A DNA stretch of 64,000 nucleotides from Legionella maioricensis (GTDB lineage: Bacteria > Pseudomonadota > Gammaproteobacteria > Legionellales > Legionellaceae): contig NZ_JAJKBJ010000008.1 of the NCBI RefSeq assembly GCF_023618015.1, positions 96,363 through 160,362 of the forward strand, read 5' to 3'. Position 1 is the stretch's first letter, and the number at the start of each line of letters is the position of its first letter. The translations under genes and the position numbers were made by a program. Shown one piece after another: positions 16,151 to 25,044 of this stretch. The notes beneath the pieces are model-generated. The model was not told the DNA's origin, did no database searches, and was given only the letters and a program-made list of their open reading frames with translations.

Positions 16151-17172
16151 ACTTCCTGAGCAATTAGAGGAATTATTTTTTTAAAGCACTCCTCAACTGA
16201 TTTACCATTATTCCATTGGACATTATTGCTTAACATATTCATTTGCTCGACGATGCTCTCGTGTAGAATGTTGCTTGAAACTAAGGCATCAAAGATAATT
16301 TTGGCAATATTGGGTTTTACCTTACCTAAACTAACATTTAATTGTTTACGTCCTCTTATTTCTTTTTTTGTAACTAACGAAAATTCAAGTTCTTTTTTTA
16401 GCTTAACAATTGCATCAAAGGATAGATTTTCTATGGCTGCCTTTAAGAGAACTTGTTGATGTTCTGCGTTTTCAACTGAAATAATTAATTCAATTAATTT
16501 TACATTCTCTATTTTTCCTTCAGCAATCGCCTGCTTTATCTCTGGACTAGCTTGCAAAATCAGGATATATCTTCGAGATTGTGTTATAGACATTCCCGTT
16601 AAATCACTTAATACTTTTGATGTTATTTTCTCGCTATCACTTTTTTCTTTATTTTCGTTTAAATACTCTTTAACAATAGCCTCAATACTCGCAACTCTTT
16701 CAGCCAGAGATAAGTCAACACGCTCATTATTCTCAATCCACTGTAGAACTCTTAACTTTGTACCAACAGGTCGTTGACTTGCAATTCTTGCTATAATTTC
16801 CTTTTTACCAGCAATCGCTGAGGCCAAGGTTCTACGTTCACCAGCGATTAAACGACATTTGTTCCCAAACCTGTATACAAATATGGGGTTAATTAACTGA
16901 TCATCTAGTATAGTTTTTGCTAATGATTCAAGTGACTTCCAATCATTTTTCTTTTTTGCATAGTCAGGATCAGAAGGATCTATTCCATTCATAGCATCAT
17001 GAAGAGTGAGTGCTAGTTCACGATTGTTTTCTGGATCAAGTTCTATTTTATCTAAGGATAATACTTCTATTGACAGTTCCCCGGCATAATCATTGGCAAT
17101 CGCCAGTGTTCTTGATATGGCTTCCTTTGTCTCTCCGGTTTTGACTGGATTTAGTTTGAATTTACTAACCAT
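16147..17172 (-). CDS. parB: ParB-like partition protein
   Basis: A 341-residue protein with the ParB signature IAGERRTLASA (109-119) and the interaction motif ISRTLAIANDYAG near the N-terminus. A helix-turn-helix follows (SKVLSDLTGMSITQSRRYILIL). It overlaps parA by 8 bases, so this is probably the cognate ParB of the ParA. An inserted charged stretch at about 60-80 is unusual. It would bind a parS-like centromere and stimulate ParA ATPase. Confidence 0.85.
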   Translation of the reverse strand: MVSKFKLNPVKTGETKEAISRTLAIANDYAGELSIEVLSLDKIELDPENNRELALTLHDAMNGIDPSDPDYAKKKNDWKSLESLAKTILDDQLINPIFVYRFGNKCRLIAGERRTLASAIAGKKEIIARIASQRPVGTKLRVLQWIENNERVDLSLAERVASIEAIVKEYLNENKEKSDSEKITSKVLSDLTGMSITQSRRYILILQASPEIKQAIAEGKIENVKLIELIISVENAEHQQVLLKAAIENLSFDAIVKLKKELEFSLVTKKEIRGRKQLNVSLGKVKPNIAKIIFDALVSSNILHESIVEQMNMLSNNVQWNNGKSVEECFKKIIPLIAQEV

Positions 17173-18079
17173 AAGAAGCCTCCTTTTCTTCTATTTTGTT
17201 GTATACATTATGAAATACCCTGTCATATACATAAGAACACCATTTTTCACTCTCAATTCTAGCTAGATGTGTTTGCGGTAGGTTAAATACACAATTAGGT
17301 TTTGCATCTTCTACTACTAATTCTGAATAAATAGTTCTTTGGGCGATCGGAGGTAACAACCATTCTTCTGATTTCTCTATCGAACGCAAGTCATTAAGGA
17401 ACTTAGTATGTACTGCTGTTTTACGAACTTGGTTAGGTAAAATTCCCGCTATTTTGATTGTGTCATCTTTTACTCTTCTAAGTTGCTCTTGTGAAATTGC
17501 TTGGATCATACCTATGGTTCCATTAATACCATATTGTTCTAGTTCAGTTGGCAATAGTCCATGAGTTGCTGCTCGCAACCCTGCCATTGTTAGTGGGCCA
17601 AACTGTGGATTCGTATCAATAATAACAAATTGGTAATCACTGTGGGTTGACAGCATTTCGGTAAATTCTTTAAGACGATTTATAACTTTTTCTTTTACAT
17701 CAACTTTTAGAACACGTTGTGCATCTTCCAGTAATGAAGCAAAAGAAGGAAAACAATGTAAATTGTCAACCCATGTTGGATATGGATAAATAGATTTACC
17801 TATGAATATATCTGCAATACTACTAACACCATCCCAATGCGGATCATCTTCTGGTAAGTTATTCGGATCCCACTCTGGATGTGCTTTTGGCATGTAGCCA
17901 GTTGGGTGAGCTGGATCTCTTGTAGTTGGAATTAAGCTAGATGAAGAGTTGCCTTGCGGGTCTAAATCAATAAATGCCCCTTTCATGTTTTTACATTTAG
18001 CTAGATATTGTGCAAGAGTGAGAGCAATAGTTGATTTGCCAATCCCTCCTTTGTTCCCGGCTGTTGTAATTACTTTCAT
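17165..18079 (-). CDS. parA: ParA partition ATPase
   Basis: A 304-residue Walker-type ATPase with the deviant Walker A motif KGGIGKST (10-17), including the signature lysine K10. Motif A-prime is FIDLDPQGNSS and Walker B is FVIIDTNPQFG. No N-terminal helix-turn-helix, so it resembles type Ib or chromosomal ParA. The start is the ATG behind GGGGG. First gene of the par-rep operon; the direct repeats upstream are likely control sites. Confidence 0.9.
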   Translation of the reverse strand: MKVITTAGNKGGIGKSTIALTLAQYLAKCKNMKGAFIDLDPQGNSSSSLIPTTRDPAHPTGYMPKAHPEWDPNNLPEDDPHWDGVSSIADIFIGKSIYPYPTWVDNLHCFPSFASLLEDAQRVLKVDVKEKVINRLKEFTEMLSTHSDYQFVIIDTNPQFGPLTMAGLRAATHGLLPTELEQYGINGTIGMIQAISQEQLRRVKDDTIKIAGILPNQVRKTAVHTKFLNDLRSIEKSEEWLLPPIAQRTIYSELVVEDAKPNCVFNLPQTHLARIESEKWCSYVYDRVFHNVYNKIEEKEASYG

Positions 18080-18106
18080 CCATCCCCCTTTTACAATAAG
18101 GTGCTC

Positions 18107-18168
18107 TGTACTATTTGTTTTAGACTAACTTTATTGAAATGAATTTGCAAGCGGTAATTTGTACTATT
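18107..18168. promoter_or_regulatory. Direct repeats upstream of parA
   Basis: TGTACTATT occurs at 18107-18115 and again at 18160-18168 in the same orientation, 53 bp apart (about five helical turns). The interval holds a possible minus-strand promoter (TTGCAA-17 bp-TAGTCT). They are candidates for autoregulatory binding by a par or Rep protein. Confidence 0.45.
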
Positions 18169-18277
18169 ATTTAAATTTTTAAAAAAGAAAATATATATCT
18201 TTTTTCTTCTATTCATAGGTTCATTAAATGAAATCACAATAACTTATTGATTTTAAAGTATTTAAGAAATGATTATT

Positions 18278-18417
18278 GTGTATTTATTTGGGAATGATTG
18301 TGTAGGTTTATGAGTTTTTCTGTGTAGTAATATGGGGATTAATTGGTCTTAAAATTTTATGTGTAGTTTTATGGGGTGTTATGGTGTAGTTATATGGTTA
18401 TGGTGTAGCTTTATGGG
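18278..18417 (+). repeat. Iteron array, probable replication origin
   Basis: Six copies of a 15-bp repeat, consensus GTGTAGNTTTATGGG, start at 18278, 18300, 18322, 18361, 18384 and 18403. Steps are 22, 22, 39, 23 and 19 bp. About 22-bp phasing (two turns) is the hallmark of Rep_3 iterons. The first copy is the most diverged. A DnaA-box-like TTATCCATA lies just after the array, and the flanking DNA is very AT-rich. The initiator gene is 2.5 kb away at 14563-15744. Confidence 0.85.
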
Positions 18418-19753
18418 ATGCGCTTTTAACTTTTATCCATACTTCCTAATACCAATACCGGAAACTGCTGGGGGATACTGGATTTTTGGCGGCTAGATTT
18501 TTACCCTAGGAGCTTTAAAATTTTGATTGGCAACTCGTATTGCGAATTTTGTCAAAAAATATTCTGAAGTTTCTTTGGGTTTATTTGTTATTTGTATTCA
18601 CTGCCCTACTCTGAAATAGGATGTGATTATCTTGATAGCTGAGCAATATTGTCAAAGTTACATGAAACTATACTTTTTGAATTTTGACGAATAATTTATT
18701 GATGGATTTTGATAATATGCTAAATTCAGGAATGGATATAAGATAATGTTATTTTTTTATGCTTTAGATATCATTTTTAATTTTAAAATGAATAACTTTA
18801 TTTACAATTAAAGAATTATACTGTTTGCGCACTTACGTCAGTGTATATGATTAATTCATGTTAAGAGTATTGGTTATTAAGCAATATTTGTTAGTAATAT
18901 TGGCCTACGTATAGAGGTAATCTGTTGTATCTGTCTTTACCCATAGTGAAGAATATATTGTTTGGCGGGTATTGATCGGTAGTGGCGGGGCTGAGATTGG
19001 TTCTTCTACTTAGTGCACAAATCCCTTTTTTTATAACTATGCGTTTTATTATCAAGATAAATGGCTGTATCGTTTAATATTTTTCAGTAACCTATTTAAC
19101 AATAGCCCTATTTCTTTTACGGTATTTTATTAACTCATTATTTTGATGGAATAGATTCATGTCTCTAATAAATTTATTCCTAATTTAAACAAGCTTTTTA
19201 AATGTTAAAACAATAACTGTACTAGGTGGATAGAGAATCAATTATTTGAAAAGTTAATTAATAGGGTTCCATCCTGATTTTATGATGGGGTTAATTATCT
19301 TTAGGGTGATGTTTTTTTGTTTTAGGTCGTTTAAATTTTATTAAATTTAATCCAGATCTGTTTTTAAATGGCACTTTAAATTTCACGGGACCACTGCCAT
19401 GGATTATCGATTTAATAAATTGTCCCCGGGGGATAATTTAGCTAACTCATTGATTATTAATAATAAAAATATAATATATTCTGTAAATCACGGTTATGGA
19501 TGGTGTAGATTTATGAGGAAGAAAATTAACAAGGAAGGATTCTAACTTAATCGCAAAAAGATAAACCACTATAACTTAAGTGATTAAATACGAAATTGGG
19601 GAGGAAAAAATTTGAAGAATCATTTATTATACAAAGCGACATCCATGTTAAGTATTTTTTCGTAACAGCCAATACATTATAATTAAAGGTCTGGAATATT
19701 GGCGACTTATCATGGGTGATGCAATTGTGGCTGTAATGTAGAGGAATTATTAT
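18418..19753. other. Non-coding AT-rich region next to the iterons
   Basis: No convincing gene on either strand. It holds a lone iteron-like copy, GTGTAGATTTATGAG (19503-19517), a near-palindrome TCCCCGGGGGA near 19424, and an 18-codon TTG-initiated frame (19612-19665) behind GGGGAGGAAAAAAT. The bulk is probably the DNA-unwinding part of the origin and the promoter region of the response regulator gene. Confidence 0.5.
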
Positions 19754-20746
19754 ATGACTATTATTGATGCAAGACCTACCTGTTTTTATCATCCGATAAA
19801 AGTCATTTTTTTAGATGATAACCGAGCATTTTTGGATGCGTTAGATTTAGAATTTGGCGAAAAGCTTAATATACTAACACTTACAAGCTCAGATATGGCT
19901 TTTCATCTTATTGATAACGATAGTCAAGATGTCACCCAATCAATTTTCAAATTAATGAATGATGTTAATTTAGATACTACTAATGATCGATTTATTGGCT
20001 TTGATGTTAGTAAAATGTTAAATCTGATTTATAGTAAAGCAAGGTTTGAGCATGCACCATTGTTAGTTGTGGACTATCAAATGCCCGCTATTAACGGAAT
20101 TGAATTTTGCAAAAAAATTAAAGAGAAAAAAATATTTAAAATTATGCTAACGGCTGAAGCAGATAAAGATACTGCGATAAAAGCTTTCAATAACGGTTTA
20201 ATTGATAAATTTATACTCAAGACAAGTGAAAATCTATATCCAGAAATTACATTAGCTGTGGATGACCTAACTAAGCGCTATTTCAGAGAGTTAACAAAAA
20301 ATATAGTTAATGCGTATGAAAACTCCATTAATGATTTATTTGATAATGAATTATATCAACAATTATTTGCTAGTGTTCTAATACAAGCACAGGCTGTTGA
20401 GTATTATCTAGTTGATAACTCAGGTAGTTTTTTATTTCTTGATAAAGACGCCAAACCTACATGGCTTATCATTAGACATGCAAAAGAGCTATCTGAGCAA
20501 TTAGATTTAATGCAGGGATATGAGCTACCTGAACAAACTGTGGCTGCTGTTGTAAAAAAAGAGAAAATATTGTTCTTGTTATCAGAAAAAGAATATAAAA
20601 AACCAATAGCTGAGTGGATTAACTATTTATTTGATGCGCAAAAGCTAGATAACAATTACTACTATAGTATTACCAAAGATCATTTAACTGATTCTATAGA
20701 TTGGGGAAGGGTGGTTTCATATTCCTCATATCTAGCAGAGAGATAA
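19754..20746 (+). CDS. Response regulator with an enlarged receiver domain
   Basis: A 330-residue protein. The receiver has acidic D21/D22 (IFLDDN), phospho-acceptor D107 (LVVDYQMP), T133 (MLTAEAD) and K156 (FILKTS). About 50 residues are inserted between the second helix and the phospho-acceptor strand (roughly 52-100). The C-terminal half has no recognised DNA-binding motif; it contains EYYLVDNSGSFLFLD and a tail rich in Tyr. The ATG has AGAGGA upstream. It faces the kinase operon tail to tail, 10 bases apart, and is the likely end point of that phosphorelay. Output is unknown. Confidence 0.75.
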   Translation: MTIIDARPTCFYHPIKVIFLDDNRAFLDALDLEFGEKLNILTLTSSDMAFHLIDNDSQDVTQSIFKLMNDVNLDTTNDRFIGFDVSKMLNLIYSKARFEHAPLLVVDYQMPAINGIEFCKKIKEKKIFKIMLTAEADKDTAIKAFNNGLIDKFILKTSENLYPEITLAVDDLTKRYFRELTKNIVNAYENSINDLFDNELYQQLFASVLIQAQAVEYYLVDNSGSFLFLDKDAKPTWLIIRHAKELSEQLDLMQGYELPEQTVAAVVKKEKILFLLSEKEYKKPIAEWINYLFDAQKLDNNYYYSITKDHLTDSIDWGRVVSYSSYLAER

Positions 20747-20756
20747 TTTGTCACAA

Positions 20757-20984
20757 TTATTCATTAAAAAGAGATAGAAAATAATTTTCAATCTTTGAAG
20801 TCTGCTCACGTATAGCGCTCATGGAATATAAAAATTTTTCCATCTGCTTTTGGTTAATATCAACGGTATCCATTGACTGTGAAATTGTATTCATGAAACT
20901 CGAAGCAGATTTTGTCATGTTGTTGATGATAACAATTGAGTTTAAAAAATCGTGTTTTAATTTATCTTTATCCGTAGAGTTCAT
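20757..20984 (-). CDS. 75-residue DHp-like protein, candidate histidine phosphotransfer protein
   Basis: Two predicted long helices with an H-box-like start, KLKHDFLN (residues 8-15; candidate phospho-His H11). This HDxxN pattern is seen in dimerisation/phosphotransfer domains of sensor kinases and in Spo0B-like proteins. There is no ATPase domain. The start overlaps the hybrid kinase stop by 4 bases (ATGA), so it is co-translated with it. A relay from the kinase receivers through H11 to D107 of the facing regulator would fit. The His-phosphorylation role is inferred from pattern and context only. Confidence 0.6.
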   Translation of the reverse strand: MNSTDKDKLKHDFLNSIVIINNMTKSASSFMNTISQSMDTVDINQKQMEKFLYSMSAIREQTSKIENYFLSLFNE

Positions 20985-23086
20985 GTTAAATTCCCGTGTG
21001 CAAATTGAAAAGGTGGTTCTTTACCAACAATTGTTTTAATCCATGGCACTTGGCGAAATCGATCTCGCGAATGGCCAGTGGCAAGATGAACGTCAATAAA
21101 CCCCTTATCAAAAAGGAGTTTTGCGCAATCCTCGCCTCTAACATTGTTTCCTAGATCTGAATCAATATAAATAAGAGTATTCTTACAATAATTATTTATT
21201 TCATTTACGAACTCATCAAATGACGAATAGGTTGAAATACTTTGTCCAGCCTCTTCAGCCGCAAAGATCCAAGTCATTCGCATCATTTCATCATCATCAA
21301 TAAAAACCACCGTATTTATAAGTTCTTTCTCTGGAGTCTCAATAATTTTAATATAAGGTACATAAGATTTTGGTATGATTTTAACGCCAATATTTTCACA
21401 TCGATTTCGTATAGCAATATCTTCAAAGCAACTTGTAACTAAAATAGCTTTACCATTTAAATTAAGCTCTTCAATCACATCTAAACCATTTTTAACATCA
21501 GCGAGCAACTCATAATCCACTAAATATAATATTGGAGTTTCTGGATCAACTTTATACTGACCTAAGTCGATCGCGTTATAAAAATGAAACATTTTAACGT
21601 GTGAAATATTTGAAAACCGTTCATTCCATGCGTCATGGATGGATATATCGTCATCTAATACGACAATATTAGTACCATACCTAATATTCATTGAGTCACA
21701 GAACCAACTAGGGGGGTTAGACCGAATTAGAGTGATATGAATTTTTGTCCCAACTTTTTCTTCAGAGTGAATATACATTGAACCATTGATCTGCTCTAAA
21801 TATTGTTTAGCATAAGATAAACCAAAACCAGCACCAGTTTTCTTATTAAAGCTAAATCCTTGCTCTGTAACCTTTGGCAAGATATCGGGAGGAATGCCGC
21901 AGCCATTATCTTCAATAATAATTTCGACATGCGTAGTATTGCATGTTAGAGAGATAATAATAGAGCCATTAGAATTAACTGCCTCAATACCATTATTAAT
22001 GAGATTGGATAGAACGCGCTTAAAAGAATCAGGGTGTATCTTAGAAAAACAATTATATGAGTGGTCAGACCCAAGTAAGTTGATTTGGATTTTGGTTGCG
22101 TAATATTCATATCTTTTTTCTGCAACGATATTATCTAAAACTACAAATATTAATTCTGGAGAATTATTCATATATATTTCGCTACTTTTACAGTCAAGCA
22201 AATTATTTTTTGATTGTAAGAGTAGGTTATTAGCAATATCATTGATTCTTTTAGCTGCATTTCTGATCATAATGCGTTTATTTTCAGGAATCGATGTTAC
22301 ATCAGATACTGCGGTGTTTATTGCCGCTAATGGTGATCGGATATCGTGAGCAACAAGCTCAGCAATATTTTTTCTTACCTCGTAATAGGCTTTTTCTTTC
22401 TGTAAATTGATTATTTCTCGATGTTCATCAATAAATTTATTAGCAATTTGTCTATATTCATTAATTTCAACTTTTGCAAAATCAACAGCATTATTAGTTT
22501 GATGTGATGAAATAAAATCAAGCAAGTATTCGGTATTGTTTGCTATTTTTTTTCTCATAGAAAGGAATAGAAATAAGAAATTAAAAAGAAATATTCCAAG
22601 TACGATCAATAAAATTAACAAAAGACCATAGGACACTGGCAAAGTATAGATAGAATTATATTGCTTACTTGCAACCACCGAGCCCAATATCTTTTCATCA
22701 TTTTTAATTAATGTTATACCAGAAATTTGCCCATTATCTTTTTTGCATAGAAGGTAATTGCTTTTGCTGTTTTCTTCGCAAGTACCTACATCTTCTATTT
22801 TATTTTTTAAAGGAACAAATGTTATTGAGTCTAGTTTGCGTTCATTACCTAAATTGTATAGTACTAAATCGAGAGCATCCTTATTATTAAGCAGCAGATA
22901 CCTACCAATTTCATCAGTGGTAAATGAGTCATTAATAATTAAATTTCTGGAAAAAACACTCATCTGATTATGAAAATAATCTTTTGCAAGCATGAGTATA
23001 AATCCAAAAATAATAAATTGGATTAGAGCAGAATAGGCCATTTTCTTGATAAAAATTGCTTTGATTGAAGAGCTTTTATTTTTCAT
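20981..23086 (-). CDS. Hybrid sensor histidine kinase with two receiver domains
   Basis: I start at the ATG that overlaps the binding-protein stop by 11 bases (701 residues). Membrane helices at about 16-34 and 152-176 enclose a periplasmic sensor of about 115 residues. Next come DHp with H247 (AHDIRSPLAA), an ATPase domain with the N-box around N361-N365 (LINNG), DNGCGIPP and GAGFGLS. Receiver 1 (473-580) has acceptor D524 and K573. Receiver 2 (592-690) has D642/D644 and K689, and ends in an unusual GKEPPF. The periplasmic binding protein is encoded just upstream and is the likely ligand sensor. Confidence 0.85.
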   Translation of the reverse strand: MKNKSSSIKAIFIKKMAYSALIQFIIFGFILMLAKDYFHNQMSVFSRNLIINDSFTTDEIGRYLLLNNKDALDLVLYNLGNERKLDSITFVPLKNKIEDVGTCEENSKSNYLLCKKDNGQISGITLIKNDEKILGSVVASKQYNSIYTLPVSYGLLLILLIVLGIFLFNFLFLFLSMRKKIANNTEYLLDFISSHQTNNAVDFAKVEINEYRQIANKFIDEHREIINLQKEKAYYEVRKNIAELVAHDIRSPLAAINTAVSDVTSIPENKRIMIRNAAKRINDIANNLLLQSKNNLLDCKSSEIYMNNSPELIFVVLDNIVAEKRYEYYATKIQINLLGSDHSYNCFSKIHPDSFKRVLSNLINNGIEAVNSNGSIIISLTCNTTHVEIIIEDNGCGIPPDILPKVTEQGFSFNKKTGAGFGLSYAKQYLEQINGSMYIHSEEKVGTKIHITLIRSNPPSWFCDSMNIRYGTNIVVLDDDISIHDAWNERFSNISHVKMFHFYNAIDLGQYKVDPETPILYLVDYELLADVKNGLDVIEELNLNGKAILVTSCFEDIAIRNRCENIGVKIIPKSYVPYIKIIETPEKELINTVVFIDDDEMMRMTWIFAAEEAGQSISTYSSFDEFVNEINNYCKNTLIYIDSDLGNNVRGEDCAKLLFDKGFIDVHLATGHSRDRFRQVPWIKTIVGKEPPFQFAHGNLT

Positions 23087-24167
23087 AAGCATATCCATTG
23101 CTATTAACTGATAAAATAACGTAATTGGTCGATCGATGAAATTGACCATTATGTAAATAAGCCCCGGTAATGCCAATATAATCAGTACTTAATATGCTGT
23201 TTGTATTGACGATACCGGTTCTATTCAATGCTTTCAAAATAATCTTCATCGAATCATAAGTGTATGCTGCCAATACAGTGGGTTTTTCATGGAATTTTTG
23301 AATATAAATATTTTCAAATTTAGTTAAAGCATCATAGGGCTGTATAAAATCCAAATTGCGGATAAAATGAGAGTGAATTACTTTATCATTTAGTCGCATA
23401 AAAAATGTTTGACTAACTGAAGAACCAAAGTTTTCTGTGCCAATAAAAACAGTGCTATGGTTATTCATAATATTGGCAATTTTTGCTGATGCTATTGCAC
23501 CTGACAATAAAAAAACATATTGATATTTTCGTTCATTCAAAAAAAATCTCAATTTTCCCTCTATATCGCTGTCATTTTCTAGAAAATCGAATGTAGAATA
23601 TTGTACGTGTTCATTTTTTAGAATGCTGGAATACACTTCCTTATACTTTAGCATCTCATCACGGTTAATTTCCGTTATAAGCAACACGTTGTTTATATTT
23701 TTATAGCGCTCATGTAAGTAGCTCATCATTTTGTCAGCTTGGTAATTATAGCTTGGCATAAAGATGAAAATATTCTTAGGTAGTTGATCAGAGTTGGTGG
23801 TGCTAGCGTAGGAAGTAAAAATAGGTATGGTGTCATTTTTCTGTTCTTTTACAGCTAATAACAAGTCTGATAGATATTCAAACCCAATAATTGCAGAGCA
23901 AGAGTCATTTACCATTTGATTATAAATATGCATTGGCTCTAATGGTCTGTTATTATAAAAATAGCTCTTAATCACAACTTTGTTAGAGGGATCATTTTCT
24001 TCTTTGGCAAGATATGCTGCATTTAAAAAAGACTGACCATATGATTTTAAATTTTCAACAATCCTACCGGTTAAACATATTTTAATTTTAGATTGTGCGT
24101 GAACAACAGTGGATATTAATATAGAAAACAATAAGATGATTGCCTTAGAGCTATTTAATAAATTCAT
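23076..24167 (-). CDS. Periplasmic binding protein (Leu/Ile/Val-binding type)
   Basis: A 363-residue protein with a signal peptide (hydrophobic LLFSILISTVVHA, cleavage after residue 24). The architecture is that of type I periplasmic binding proteins: KICLTGRIVENLKSYGQSFLNAA, AIIGFEYLSD, VLLITEINRDEML, and the family-typical YDSMKIILKALNRTG and ITGAYLHNGQ near the end. No ABC permease or ATPase is nearby, so it probably feeds the sensor kinase in the manner of LuxP rather than a transporter. Overlaps the hydrolase by 17 and the kinase by 11 bases. The ligand is unknown. Confidence 0.8.
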   Translation of the reverse strand: MNLLNSSKAIILLFSILISTVVHAQSKIKICLTGRIVENLKSYGQSFLNAAYLAKEENDPSNKVVIKSYFYNNRPLEPMHIYNQMVNDSCSAIIGFEYLSDLLLAVKEQKNDTIPIFTSYASTTNSDQLPKNIFIFMPSYNYQADKMMSYLHERYKNINNVLLITEINRDEMLKYKEVYSSILKNEHVQYSTFDFLENDSDIEGKLRFFLNERKYQYVFLLSGAIASAKIANIMNNHSTVFIGTENFGSSVSQTFFMRLNDKVIHSHFIRNLDFIQPYDALTKFENIYIQKFHEKPTVLAAYTYDSMKIILKALNRTGIVNTNSILSTDYIGITGAYLHNGQFHRSTNYVILSVNSNGYAYEK

Positions 24168-25044
24168 TTAAAAGCTCACTAAAACGATCATTCTCTTCTA
24201 GATGTGGGTAGTGAGAAGATTTATTGAAAGTTATAATTTCATGATTGTTCGCCAATGCTATTTGGTGTCCGTTCATGACAAAATCGTGAAAACCATTTAT
24301 CCATAATTTACGGATTTTAAGCTCATTAATATTAACAGAAAAATTCGCTTCTTTTGAATAAAGATCTTTTCTTACACTGATAAATGTGTTCATATCTAAT
24401 GGTAAGTTGATGTTTTTTTGGACATTTTGGACCAAATCATAATATTCTAAATTGGCCCAATATAAATAAGGTCTCTCTATATTTTCTTGGAAAACTGGAG
24501 TTAATTGTTCTGATAGTTCCCAGATTTTATTAAGGTCAAGATTATTAATTTCATTTAATATTTTGTTATATAGCTCTAAATTACTTTTTTTCAGATAGGA
24601 TAGGTCTAGCATTAAATTATTCAAACGAGGTGTTAGTATTGATTGAGCGGTAGAAACAAAAACACCAGGGATGGTAGACTCATAACTTTTGTAGTAATCA
24701 AAAAGAAGTTTTGCACCATAGCTATGTCCAATCAAAGCATTGATGTTAAGATTAAAATGGTCATCAAGGTATAGAATTATTTTTTGCAAATCATTTATAT
24801 TATCTTGCTGTAATACTAGCTTTTTAATTTTATTAGATTTACCGCAATTTCGTTGATCATATAGAATAATATTGCACTGCAGAGAATTAAATAAATTATG
24901 ATGATCAATAAGATACTCTATGGTTCCACAATTGAGACCTGGGCCACCATGAATGAAAAGAGCATAAGGTAGATTGGAGCTTTTAGTAAATCTGACTATA
25001 TAAAATTCTTGATGTGGCAAAATATCTTTTTTGTAAGCTTTCAT
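24151..25044 (-). CDS. Alpha/beta hydrolase
   Basis: A 297-residue cytosolic hydrolase. Oxyanion motif HGGPG (32-36), LYDQRNCGKS, nucleophile elbow GHSYG (S108), a candidate Asp around 253 and a catalytic-type His in SSHYPHLEEND (about 278). The overall pattern is nearest to prolyl-aminopeptidase-like or lactone/ester hydrolases. Starts one base inside the repressor stop (TAATG). Placed between a repressor and a binding protein/kinase pair, it may make, trim or destroy the ligand the system senses; that is inference. Confidence 0.8.
   Translation of the reverse strand: MKAYKKDILPHQEFYIVRFTKSSNLPYALFIHGGPGLNCGTIEYLIDHHNLFNSLQCNIILYDQRNCGKSNKIKKLVLQQDNINDLQKIILYLDDHFNLNINALIGHSYGAKLLFDYYKSYESTIPGVFVSTAQSILTPRLNNLMLDLSYLKKSNLELYNKILNEINNLDLNKIWELSEQLTPVFQENIERPYLYWANLEYYDLVQNVQKNINLPLDMNTFISVRKDLYSKEANFSVNINELKIRKLWINGFHDFVMNGHQIALANNHEIITFNKSSHYPHLEENDRFSELLNEFIK

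Noticed and set aside
18960..19030. GC-richer patch as a tRNA or structured RNA gene
   Set aside because: No cloverleaf or other stable fold could be drawn by eye.
19612..19665. 18-codon TTG-initiated frame as a signal peptide pheromone
   Set aside because: It has a good Shine-Dalgarno but no export signal or conservation evidence, and a TTG start. Mentioned only as part of the intergenic region.
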